Shown: positions 1 to 7,165, counted from the stretch's first letter. The stretch: DNA of 7,515 bases from UBA8437 sp003445035 (GCA_937901285.1 CALCHI010000334.1:1-7515); one strand, 5' to 3'. Numbers and translations are program-made. Notes: generated by a model from the sequence alone, not told the origin.

Positions 1-86
1 CGCCCAATCCCGACGACGGAATGCCACCTACCGGCGACGATGGCACCGAGACGCGGCCGGGTGCCCCACCTGTTCCGGATTTCTAG
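1..86 (+). CDS. C-terminal end of an unidentified protein (partial, 5' end outside window)
   Basis: The frame starting at base 3 is open from the window edge to a TAG at 84-86 and gives 27 residues ending in ...GAPPVPDF. The composition is dominated by Pro, Gly, Asp and Thr, including PNPDDG and PTGDDG, as in a disordered C-terminal tail. The other two plus frames give Arg/Cys/His-rich peptides that look unnatural. A strong terminator lies 57 bases after the stop, which supports a gene ending here. No domain is visible and the function cannot be named. The choice of frame is an inference from composition plus the stop and terminator arrangement. Confidence 0.6.
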   Translation, partial: PNPDDGMPPTGDDGTETRPGAPPVPDF

Positions 87-143
87 GACGTCGATGATTC
101 CGTTCGAACCGGGCCATCGGATCGGACGTTCAACGGCAATGAC

Positions 144-181
144 CACGGCGGCGTGCCGCGACAGGCATGCCGCCGTGTTTT
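144..181 (+). terminator. Rho-independent terminator after the partial upstream gene
   Basis: The left arm (144-157, cacggcggcgtgcc) pairs with the right arm (164-177, ggcatgccgccgtg) over 14 continuous base pairs with a single G-U wobble. The loop is six bases (gcgaca), and the stem is followed directly by four T (178-181). This is a textbook intrinsic terminator for rightward transcription. It separates the gene ending at 86 from birA, so birA would need its own promoter or readthrough. I found no convincing -35/-10 pair in the 42 bases between the T-run and the birA start. Confidence 0.88.
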
Positions 182-223
182 CGTTGACTGCCGAGCAGCC
201 GAAAACCCTCTCCCGCTGACCGT

Positions 224-1030
224 TTGACGGTGTCCACCGTGAGCGACTGCCCTTTCGATCTCGATGCCATCCAAGACCGGGCGTGGATTCGGAACGTGGT
301 GTACCGTGATTCGATCCAATCGACCAGCGATCTGGCAATCGAGATCGCTGGAGCCGGTTCTCACCCTCCCGGCCCACCCCTCCTGGTCCTGGCTGCCGAG
401 CAGACTCGAGGCCGTGGACGTCGGGGCCGACAGTGGGCATCAGCCAATGGCAGCCTCACGTTCTCGCTTCTGTTCACACACCCGACACCCCTGGTGCCGT
501 CGAGAATCCCGCCACTGGCATTGGCCACTGCGGTGGGCGTGGTCGAGGCTCTCTCTCAAAGGCTCGACACCGAAGCCCGGCTGAAGTGGCCCAACGACGT
601 GACTGTCGGCGGCAAGAAAATCTGTGGTGTGCTGGTCGAACCGCTGCCGCCGGCCCGGGACACACCCGCGGCGGTTGTGATCGGGGTCGGCGTCAACATC
701 AACAATCCGATCGAGGCCGACCTGGCTGACCGGGCCACATCGCTCACCGCAGAGTTGGGCACAAACGTACCGCTGAGCGACTGCCTTGTGGAGATTCTCG
801 AACAGGTCAACCACCAGGTCGAAGCCTGGAGCGCCAGCGATTCCCGGCTGCCCGAACGTTGGAACCGGGCCTGCCAGGACCTCGGCCGGCGACTGTCTCT
901 CGAGACACCCGGCGGACGAATTGAGGGAATCTGCCGGGAGATCAACCCTGACGGTCACCTGGTTCTCCAGCAGCCCGACGGTTCGCTGCAAACGGTCGTC
1001 AGCGAGACCACTGATGGGCAGTCGAACTAG
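224..1030 (+). CDS. birA: Biotin-[acetyl-CoA-carboxylase] ligase, monofunctional (no DNA-binding domain)
   Basis: This cytoplasmic enzyme activates biotin with ATP to biotinyl-5'-AMP and transfers it to a lysine of the biotin carboxyl carrier protein, as needed by acetyl-CoA carboxylase and related enzymes. Family motifs appear in order. The substrate-loop start is STSDLA (33-38). The adenylate/biotin-binding loop is RGRGRRGRQW (62-71). KWPND (121-125) is followed by GGKKICGVLVE, in which K132 aligns with the biotin-contacting lysine of E. coli BirA. GVGVNINN is at 154-161. A small SH3-like C-terminal domain covers about 220-268. The N-terminal winged-helix domain of the E. coli repressor form is absent, so self-regulation as a biotin repressor is not expected. 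The start is uncertain: TTG at 224 gives 268 residues, but in-frame GTG codons at 230 and 239 are alternatives, and no clear Shine-Dalgarno is seen. The stop overlaps the convergent giant gene. Confidence 0.95.
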   Translation: MTVSTVSDCPFDLDAIQDRAWIRNVVYRDSIQSTSDLAIEIAGAGSHPPGPPLLVLAAEQTRGRGRRGRQWASANGSLTFSLLFTHPTPLVPSRIPPLALATAVGVVEALSQRLDTEARLKWPNDVTVGGKKICGVLVEPLPPARDTPAAVVIGVGVNINNPIEADLADRATSLTAELGTNVPLSDCLVEILEQVNHQVEAWSASDSRLPERWNRACQDLGRRLSLETPGGRIEGICREINPDGHLVLQQPDGSLQTVVSETTDGQSN

Positions 1031-4000
1031 GGCGTCAGGGTCGGGAAGCTGAAGTCGAACGTCCCGGACGTCGTCTCGTTCCATCCGAAGGGCAGTTCGC
1101 CGAACTCGACCGGCAAGGTGAACGGAATGCCGTCGGCGTTGGTCACCGGTGGCACGGCGGCCAGGTCGACCAGGAAACCCCGACCGGCAGTGAACGGGGC
1201 CGCCCCCAGTGAATCCACCGTGTCGTAGCCCGTCTCGATCCGGAAGGTGCTCACCCCCATCCCCGGGTACTCGAAGAGACCCAGGTCGGGGCTGGTTCCC
1301 GGAGGCAGCGTGTCACGAGCAGCGATTCTCTGAGCATTTCTTCGCCGGTCTCCCGCGGTGAACGGTCCCGGTGGGGTCTCGGTATCAATCCGGCTCTTGA
1401 AGACCTCCTCGTCGTTGTTGTAGAAGGCGCCAACGACGTTGGATGAGCCGGGATTGGTGCCCCGGTCACTCTCACCGTTGGTCACCTGCAGGCTGCCTCC
1501 GTTGTTGCCGCTGAACACCATGTTGAGCCGTGCCAGGGGGTCACCCTCGAAGACCGTCAGTTCGAATGCCGTGTCATCCCAGGCGTCCTCGGTGTCGACC
1601 GGATCGACCGTCGAGGTGAAACTCTCGATGTACACGTCGTGGCCGTTGTTGGTGTTGAACGTGTTGCCGGTCACCTGGGCGTTGACGCGGCCGTTGCCGA
1701 TCACGTTGCCCAGCAGGTCCAGCACCTCGCTGGTACCGACACCGTTGCCGTCCAATTCGTTGATGCCATCCGCATCGGCACCGGAGAACTGATCGGAACT
1801 GTTGCTGGTGCCGACTCGCAACACCAGGCCGCCGCCGATGAAGTTCCCCGTCTGGTTATTGTTCTCGACGGAGTTCTCGTCGAGCACCAACACCATGTTG
1901 GGCACCGCGTCGATGGCGCCGGTGGCGTCAAGATCGACATCCGCAGCATCGGTCTGGTTCTGGACCGCCGAGGCGGTGTTGACAACGTAGAAGCCCTCGA
2001 GACCATTGTTGTCGATCTGGTTTTGTCCGTCGCTGGTCCCGTTTCCGAAGCGAATGAAGGACTCACCGCTGTCCTGGTTGAGGATGTCGACACCGCGGAG
2101 ATCATTGAAGCGGATGTCGTTACTTTCGGCCACCAGTTCGAGCCTCTGGGCACCCGCCAGAGCACCAGCCTGCTGGATTTCGATCCCGTCACCCGCGTTG
2201 TCCTGGATCGTGTTGCCTCGCAGGGTGAACTGCTTGCCGATGGAAGTGAACGCCTGGGCCGGCGGGGCCCAGTTGATGTCGATGCCGGCACCGCCGCCGG
2301 CCCCCAGGGCCAGCACGCCGTTGCCGGTGATCGAGTTGTTGGTGACCACCACGTCACCGAACCCGTTGATCTCGATACCGTCCTCGCCGTTGTCGGTGAT
2401 CGTGTTGCCGAGGCTGGCACCGGTTGACGGATCGGTTCCGTCGATCCCGATCACCAACCCGGCCATGCGGGCGTCGGCACTGACACCAGACCCGATGTTG
2501 TTGATGATCGTGTTCTGAGACCATGTGCCACCAATCTGGCGGGCTTCGGTGTCGAAGACGTTGAACTGTTCCCGAAGTTGCACACCGTGACCGAGGTTCT
2601 CGTCAACCAGGTTGCGGTTGAGATCCACGGCAAGGTCGGCGTCGCCGACGGTCAGCAGGTCGATTCCGTTCTGCAAGTTCAGGGTAACGACGTTGTCTCG
2701 CAATTCGACTCCCACCTGGGTGGCGTTGCCGCCACTGGCGGCCACCGCGATCCCATTACCGGTGTGACCGGTGATCGTGTTTCCGTCGATCGTCACACCG
2801 TGGACCTGGCCGGTGACCGGGTTGACGACAGCCACCACCGCGTTGTCGGATCGCGAGAACAGGATTCCGTCACCGAGGTTGCCGGTGATGGTGTTCTCGG
2901 AGATGAACAGGTCCTGGACGGTCGTTTCCTCGGTCGCCCGCACCACGATCCCTGACCCCTCGTTGACAAACGGCAACAGGGGATCGGAATCGTCACCGAT
3001 CACGTTGCCGGAAATCGTCGAGGACTGCAGCACCGCCGTCGCGTCAGCAGACGAGTTGGCCGAGACGAGGGCCACGTGGATCGCGTCCCCGGCAACGGAG
3101 GTGTTGGGATCGAGATCGTCGATGGTGGAGAGAATCGTGTTGTTGCGGATGGCCAGTTGCCCGGTCCCGTTGTCCTGCAGTTCGACCCGGATGGCCGAAC
3201 CAATGTTGCCCTCGAAGGTGTTTCCGAGGGTCAGGGCCCCGGGGAAGGCGGGGTCATCCTGCCCGATAGCCAGGGACAGGTTGCCACCGCTGGAGAGCAC
3301 CGTGATGCCGCCGGCGGTGTCGATGTTGTTGAACGAGTCGCCGATGACCCGGTTGCGGATCATCGTTGCCGCCAGGGACGAATCGACGCCGGAGATCCAT
3401 ACCGAGTCGGTACCGGAGAAGACCCGGTTGATGGTGTTGTTCTCGATTGTTCCCAGATCGATGGTGGCCGTGTCGGCCGTCGCAAAAATGCCTCTCCCCA
3501 CCGCGTTGTCGAGCGTGTTGTTCTTGATCTCTCCGAAGGACACAGTGCCCGCGTTGGTCGCATTGATCGTGATCGCGTCCGCACCGGCTCCGGTCATCGA
3601 GTTGTTGGCAACCGACGAGAGGGTGATCGAACCGGTCCCCAGGGATCCGCCGTCAGATGAAATCGACAACTGGCTTCCGGTGTTGTTCTCCAGCGTCGGG
3701 TTGCCCGAGGCGTCCAGTTCGATGGTGTTGTCCAGGAAGTTGTTGGCCACCCCGCCGGTGATCACGCCACCACCGAGGTCCAACCGTCCGTTTGCGTTGG
3801 TGTCCTCGCCGGGATCGAGCGTGCCGTTGCCATTGAGATCTTCGGTCGGCAGTGTCTGCATCACGATCCCCGAACCGGTTCCGCCCAGTGCGATCCCGTT
3901 GCCGATGATCACGTTCTCGGGGCCGTCGAGAGTCTGGTTGTTGTTGAAGTCCTCGTCGAAGTCTTCGCCGGCGTCCAGCAGCCCGTTTTCGTTGACATCC

Positions 4001-6702
4001 TCACCAGGATCCAGGATCCCGTTGCCGTTGCCGGTGTTGAGGAACCCGTCGCCGTTGAGATCCTCGCTGTGGGCCGCCCCGACGAACCCGTCGGTGGTCA
4101 GATCAAAAGTGCCGTTGTTGTTCAGGTCCTCGTTGTCATCCTCACCGGGGTCCAGCACGCCGTTGGCGTTGACGTCCTCGCCGAGATCCAGCAGGCCGTT
4201 TCCGTTTCCGCGGTTGAGGAACCCGTCACCGTTGAAGTCGAGTTCAGCCCGGTCTCCGAACAACGAATCATCGGGGATCGTATCTCCGGGCGATCCGATG
4301 TTCAGGTCGGTGATCGACCCGTCGTTGGCCACCACGACCAGGCCATCGCCGCCGTTGCCAATCAGCGTGTTGCCGCTGAACCCGTGGTCGGCCACTCCGT
4401 TGCCGTTGATGTCCTCGTCGCCATCGAGCAGCCCGTTGCCGTTGAGATCTTCGCCGACGTCCAGCACTCCGTTGCCGTTGACGTCCTCGGTCGTGTCGAG
4501 CACGCCGTTGCGGTTGCGGTCCTCGTTGACCACGCTGGCGATCGTTCCGCCCCCGGTGGCCAGCAGTCGCATGCCGGTACCCAGGTTGTCGCTGACATCG
4601 TTGTTCCGGAAGCTCAGCAGGTTGATCGTTCCGCCGTCGGCGGTCATCGAAACACCGGTGTTCGGATCGAAGTTATTGTTGAAGGTGTTCCCGCTGACAT
4701 CGGCGGTGATCACGCCCTCGGTCTCGGTCAACAGCAACAGTCCGGTGCCGTTGCCCAAGGCGATGTTGCCGGTGATGCCCAGCGGCAGCCCGGGATCGGT
4801 CGGATCGGAGGGGTCACCGGGAATGCTGACCGCATTGATCACGGACCGGTCATTGGCGGTGATCGAGAGAGCCACGCCGGCATCGAGCTGGCCGTTGCCG
4901 TTGGTGTCCTCGCCCGGATCGAGATCGCCGTCGGCGTTCTGATCCTCGCCGCGGTAGTTGCTGACGGTGTTGTCAGCAACGCGGAGGTTCATCAGCGAGC
5001 CCTCCGTGGCGGTCAACTGGAATCCGGCGATCGAGTCGAACCCATTGCCTCTCAGCTGGTTGCGTTCGAAGACGCCCAGTGCCGGTCCACCCGACCCACT
5101 CGACGCGTTGTTGGAAAACACCACGCTGTTCCGGGTGCGATCGAACTCGTTGTCGTGGAAGTCGAATCCGCCGATCGTCCAGCCCGGCGCGGTGGTGATC
5201 GCGTTGGCAAACACGCCCGACGAATCGGTCTGGCCATCGAAGATGATCCCGCCGATCTCGGTGTTGCTGCCGGCAACCGTCACGATCGTGCCACCATCGT
5301 TGCCGTCGACGCCCAGCGGGTTGCGGAACGTGGGCTTGGTGGCCAAAAGATCGACCTCCGGCATCGGGATCAGCCCCGAGGTCGTGGCGAAGACGTACTG
5401 CTGCTGGTTGAGTGCCCACTCGCTGAGCAGTTTCTGGTCGTCGAAGAGGACCAACGAGCCGGGCAGGTCCCCGCTGCCGACGATGATCATGTCATTGCCC
5501 GGCACGTTGTTGTATGTCTCGAGGCTGTTCAACGGACTCTCGACGCTGCCGGTACCGTTGAAGGCGGCGTTGGGATCAACCCAGACGAACTGGATCGCAC
5601 TGCCGGCATTGGCGCCCGACTGGTTGACCAACGCAACCGGGTCGACCTGGCGACGACGGTTGACCACCACGCGGTGGTTTCGTTGCACCGAACCGTTGAG
5701 CCGCTGACGCATCGTCTGGGGTCGGAAGAACGTCTCGGGGCGACCGTCGGGCAACGTCAACACGATGTTCAGCCAGGTGTTGGTCCCGAAGACCCTGTCA
5801 TCGGACACCGACACGCCGACCATCACGTCGTCGGTCACCTGCGTCTCGATCCGGGCCTTCCAGCCGGTCGTGTCCTTGTCTTTCTGGCTGGACCAGTGGT
5901 ACATCCCCATAAAACCGCGAGCTCCGTACCGGCCCAGAACCGGCAGCGGAACTCCGACCTCTGTGTCGAGGCCGCGGTAGTTCGACTCGTAGATCCGGGT
6001 GCGGTCAACCAGCAGATTGAAGCCCCCGAAATACGGGTTGGAGAGATCCGTCGAGTCGTGAACCGTGTGGTGCTCGTTGGACAACGGGAAATAACCGTTG
6101 ACCCGAAAATCAAAGAACTGGCCCAGGGACTCGAAACTGGCCCCGGCCTGCTGGTAGGTGCGGTGGTGAGAATCGTCCGAGTCCCACCAGCCGGACAGAC
6201 CAAAGATGCGGTCCAGTTGCTGGTTGTACGAACGGTAACCCATGCCCAGGCTGGTGCCGCCACGTCCCTGGTCACTGACCAGGGCTCGCACGTCCAGGAA
6301 CATGAACCGGTCATCCCCGTTCGCCTCGAACGGCCAGAACAGATTGAAACTCGTATCCCCGCCATCGTTTCCGACCGCCTCGCTGCCGGCCGCCTGACGC
6401 TCCAGGCGGTAACGCATGCCAACCATTTTGTCGCGAGGTACAACCGACGTGTCCACGTCATCCAGGCCGCCGGTCGGCAACACCCGCATCACGTCGGTGG
6501 CCGGTGACAATTGTTGATCCGCGGGACCAGCGGTCGCTTCCAGCGCGTCCACCGCCGGAATCATGCGGACCACTCCCGCAGTCGCGTCGTCATCCTCAAT
6601 GGGTAACTCGCCAGGCGGCTCATCACCCAGGACGACGAGCGGACCCGTCACCAGTGCACAGACCAAAAAGCCCAAGTTCAGCAGGCGTGTCGTGTTCATC
6701 AC
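1027..6702 (-). CDS. Giant exported protein: inverse-autotransporter-like beta-barrel with a beta-helix passenger carrying EF-hand-type calcium loops
   Basis: One uninterrupted 1891-residue frame. Residues 1-26 are a Sec signal peptide (hydrophobic stretch LLNLGFLVCALVTGPLVVLG). Residues 27-94 are acidic and Pro-rich. About 95-318 resemble the inverse-autotransporter barrel: LGMGYRSYN (152-160) and VNGYFPLS (201-208) recall intimin, followed by alternating strands to LNIVLTLP (311-318). A basic segment follows (RNHRVVVNRRR, 341-351), then the passenger start FVWVDPNAAFNGTGS (372-386). From about 480 to 1700 runs a parallel beta-helix with rungs such as NTITGNLGDGI, NTITDNGEDGI and NTIQDNAGDGI. 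Residues 586-977 carry four blocks of EF-hand-like loops. The last 130 residues or so are unrecognised and end in FDFSFPTLTP. A surface adhesin or surface-structure role is inferred. The start is GTG at 6702 or the adjacent ATG at 6699; numbering here uses GTG. No strong Shine-Dalgarno is seen. LysM and Ig-like domains, usual in intimins, are absent. Confidence 0.93.
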   Translation of the reverse strand: MMNTTRLLNLGFLVCALVTGPLVVLGDEPPGELPIEDDDATAGVVRMIPAVDALEATAGPADQQLSPATDVMRVLPTGGLDDVDTSVVPRDKMVGMRYRLERQAAGSEAVGNDGGDTSFNLFWPFEANGDDRFMFLDVRALVSDQGRGGTSLGMGYRSYNQQLDRIFGLSGWWDSDDSHHRTYQQAGASFESLGQFFDFRVNGYFPLSNEHHTVHDSTDLSNPYFGGFNLLVDRTRIYESNYRGLDTEVGVPLPVLGRYGARGFMGMYHWSSQKDKDTTGWKARIETQVTDDVMVGVSVSDDRVFGTNTWLNIVLTLPDGRPETFFRPQTMRQRLNGSVQRNHRVVVNRRRQVDPVALVNQSGANAGSAIQFVWVDPNAAFNGTGSVESPLNSLETYNNVPGNDMIIVGSGDLPGSLVLFDDQKLLSEWALNQQQYVFATTSGLIPMPEVDLLATKPTFRNPLGVDGNDGGTIVTVAGSNTEIGGIIFDGQTDSSGVFANAITTAPGWTIGGFDFHDNEFDRTRNSVVFSNNASSGSGGPALGVFERNQLRGNGFDSIAGFQLTATEGSLMNLRVADNTVSNYRGEDQNADGDLDPGEDTNGNGQLDAGVALSITANDRSVINAVSIPGDPSDPTDPGLPLGITGNIALGNGTGLLLLTETEGVITADVSGNTFNNNFDPNTGVSMTADGGTINLLSFRNNDVSDNLGTGMRLLATGGGTIASVVNEDRNRNGVLDTTEDVNGNGVLDVGEDLNGNGLLDGDEDINGNGVADHGFSGNTLIGNGGDGLVVVANDGSITDLNIGSPGDTIPDDSLFGDRAELDFNGDGFLNRGNGNGLLDLGEDVNANGVLDPGEDDNEDLNNNGTFDLTTDGFVGAAHSEDLNGDGFLNTGNGNGILDPGEDVNENGLLDAGEDFDEDFNNNQTLDGPENVIIGNGIALGGTGSGIVMQTLPTEDLNGNGTLDPGEDTNANGRLDLGGGVITGGVANNFLDNTIELDASGNPTLENNTGSQLSISSDGGSLGTGSITLSSVANNSMTGAGADAITINATNAGTVSFGEIKNNTLDNAVGRGIFATADTATIDLGTIENNTINRVFSGTDSVWISGVDSSLAATMIRNRVIGDSFNNIDTAGGITVLSSGGNLSLAIGQDDPAFPGALTLGNTFEGNIGSAIRVELQDNGTGQLAIRNNTILSTIDDLDPNTSVAGDAIHVALVSANSSADATAVLQSSTISGNVIGDDSDPLLPFVNEGSGIVVRATEETTVQDLFISENTITGNLGDGILFSRSDNAVVAVVNPVTGQVHGVTIDGNTITGHTGNGIAVAASGGNATQVGVELRDNVVTLNLQNGIDLLTVGDADLAVDLNRNLVDENLGHGVQLREQFNVFDTEARQIGGTWSQNTIINNIGSGVSADARMAGLVIGIDGTDPSTGASLGNTITDNGEDGIEINGFGDVVVTNNSITGNGVLALGAGGGAGIDINWAPPAQAFTSIGKQFTLRGNTIQDNAGDGIEIQQAGALAGAQRLELVAESNDIRFNDLRGVDILNQDSGESFIRFGNGTSDGQNQIDNNGLEGFYVVNTASAVQNQTDAADVDLDATGAIDAVPNMVLVLDENSVENNNQTGNFIGGGLVLRVGTSNSSDQFSGADADGINELDGNGVGTSEVLDLLGNVIGNGRVNAQVTGNTFNTNNGHDVYIESFTSTVDPVDTEDAWDDTAFELTVFEGDPLARLNMVFSGNNGGSLQVTNGESDRGTNPGSSNVVGAFYNNDEEVFKSRIDTETPPGPFTAGDRRRNAQRIAARDTLPPGTSPDLGLFEYPGMGVSTFRIETGYDTVDSLGAAPFTAGRGFLVDLAAVPPVTNADGIPFTLPVEFGELPFGWNETTSGTFDFSFPTLTP
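3772..3843 (-). repeat. EF-hand-type loop block 4 (two 12-residue units, residues 954-977)
   Basis: The units EDLNGNGTLDPG and EDTNANGRLDLG repeat at 36 bases. The block is preceded by beta-helix-like GTGSGIVMQTLPT and followed by GGVITGGVANNFLDNTI, so this pair also appears inserted at a rung turn. No further such loops occur after residue 977; the remaining beta-helix is uninterrupted. Confidence 0.8.
3922..4242 (-). repeat. EF-hand-type loop block 3 with an internal 177-bp tandem duplication (residues 821-927)
   Basis: Residues 822-867 and 881-926 are near copies offset by 59 residues (177 bases). Both run D-x-NGDGFLN-x-GNGNG-x-LD-x-GEDVN-x-NG-x-LD-x-GED and then a (D/E)DL/DF-NNN stretch. 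Each copy packs several D/N/G calcium-type loops. The second copy has degenerated at its end, where NNQTLDGPEN replaces NNNGTFDLTT. The copies flank a short hydrophobic spacer (about 871-880). This looks like local unequal exchange within the gene. Confidence 0.8.
4381..4524 (-). repeat. EF-hand-type loop block 2 (four tandem 36-bp units, residues 727-774)
   Basis: Four units start at residues 727, 739, 751 and 763: EDRNRNGVLDTT, EDVNGNGVLDVG, EDLNGNGLLDGD and EDINGNGVADHG. Within D752-E763 the spacing is D1, N3, N5, G6, L8, D9, E12, the full canonical EF-hand loop. The loops run end to end with no room for flanking helices, unlike a true EF-hand pair and closer to thrombospondin type 3-like calcium repeats. 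The DNA repeats at the same 36-bp period, with divergence mostly at third positions and in the variable codons. Confidence 0.85.
4876..4947 (-). repeat. EF-hand-type loop block 1 (two 12-residue units, residues 586-609)
   Basis: The two units are EDQNADGDLDPG and EDTNGNGQLDAG, exactly 36 bases each. Each matches the calcium-loop pattern D-x-N-x-(D/N)-G-x-L-D-x-x-E, with the glutamate supplied by the next unit or the local sequence. The block sits between NTVSNYR and VALSITAND, which would read as one beta-helix rung without it. It is therefore probably an insertion at a turn of the helix. Confidence 0.8.
5749..6420 (-). other. Region encoding the inverse-autotransporter-like beta-barrel (residues about 95-318)
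   Basis: The segment reads as successive amphipathic strands ending in aromatic residues, joined by polar loops: FMFLDVRALV (133-142), SLGMGYRSYN (151-160), IFGLSGWWDS (166-175), AGASFESLGQFFDFRVNGYF (186-205), GGFNLLVDRTRIYESNYRGL (226-245), GARGFMGMYHW (260-270), WKARIETQVT (281-290), DVMVGVSVSD (292-301) and WLNIVLTLP (310-318). The order of GYR, a D-rich turn, NGYFPLS, and a closing VGV...D...N...L pattern matches what I know of the intimin/invasin outer-membrane translocator, normally twelve strands. The domain assignment comes from recognition by eye; the strand count was not computed. Confidence 0.75.
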
Positions 6703-6706
6703 AGGA

Positions 6707-6719
6707 CCCGAAATTCGGG
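6707..6719 (-). promoter_or_regulatory. Perfect 13-bp palindrome just upstream of the giant gene start
   Basis: The bases cccgaaattcggg form six perfectly complementary pairs around one central base. They lie 4 bases before the GTG codon and 7 before the ATG on the minus strand, so they occupy the position expected for a Shine-Dalgarno. The palindrome could be an operator, or a small RNA hairpin at the ribosome site, though a one-base loop would have to open. Function is inferred from position only. Confidence 0.4.
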
Positions 6720-7109
6720 AATGTTCAAAATAGACCGGTTATTCCGGCTATGGCAGTTGTTCTGATTCTTCGGACAGACCGGGCGACCGAGTTGAACGGA
6801 AATACCGGAATTACCCTAAGACATGCCAATATTCTTCCCAGATCCCTCATTTCTCCCATTTTCATGACTTAAAACCGTCTTCTTTTTGAGCAACGGATAG
6901 ATGGCTCTGGATCAGATTGATACCGATCGTGACCGGAGAGTCGTTCTGGTCGTCTTTGGGGCGTTAGCGGCGTCGAGAGAGGGGCTGTGGGGAATCTCTA
7001 TGACGACTGGACTCCCGTTGGGACTGCCAGCCAGGAATTGGGGAATGTTTGGGGCGTGAGATGTGGATGGCTGTTTCGGAAAAAATCGGGGAATAGTCGG
7101 TGGCAAAGT

Positions 7110-7165
7110 CGGATCTGTGTTGGTGTAATGCAACTTCCGGGTGCGAGATCCGTCGCAGCCAACAC
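7110..7165 (+). promoter_or_regulatory. Possible structured leader of the lipoprotein gene (two crossing 7-bp pairings)
   Basis: Segment 7110-7116 (cggatct) is perfectly complementary to 7146-7152 (agatccg), and the adjacent 7117-7123 (gtgttgg) to 7159-7165 (ccaacac). The pairings cross, so they would form a pseudoknot or act as alternatives. The element ends 36 bases before the Shine-Dalgarno. No known riboswitch consensus was recognised, and whether the region is transcribed is unknown. Confidence 0.3.

Noticed and set aside
440..1084. 214-codon open frame on the minus strand over birA
   Set aside because: It is antisense to a confidently identified ligase and has no family resemblance.
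4381..4524. The 36-bp periodic DNA considered as a CRISPR-like array
   Set aside because: The units abut without spacers, stay in frame, and encode calcium-type loops inside an intact gene.
2771..4942. 723-codon open frame on the plus strand
   Set aside because: It is also antisense to the giant gene. The S/P/L-rich translation mirrors the repeats of the opposite strand and contains no recognisable domain.
4069..6507. 812-codon open frame on the plus strand
   Set aside because: It is antisense to the giant gene and arises from strong codon bias in G+C-rich DNA. Its translation is a monotonous V/D/G/R/H mixture with no signal, domain or ribosome site, whereas the minus strand gives clear motifs.
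6504..6872. 122-codon plus-strand frame over the 5' end of the giant gene
   Set aside because: It is antisense to the signal-peptide region and upstream DNA, is R/P/S-rich, and has no ribosome site or domain.
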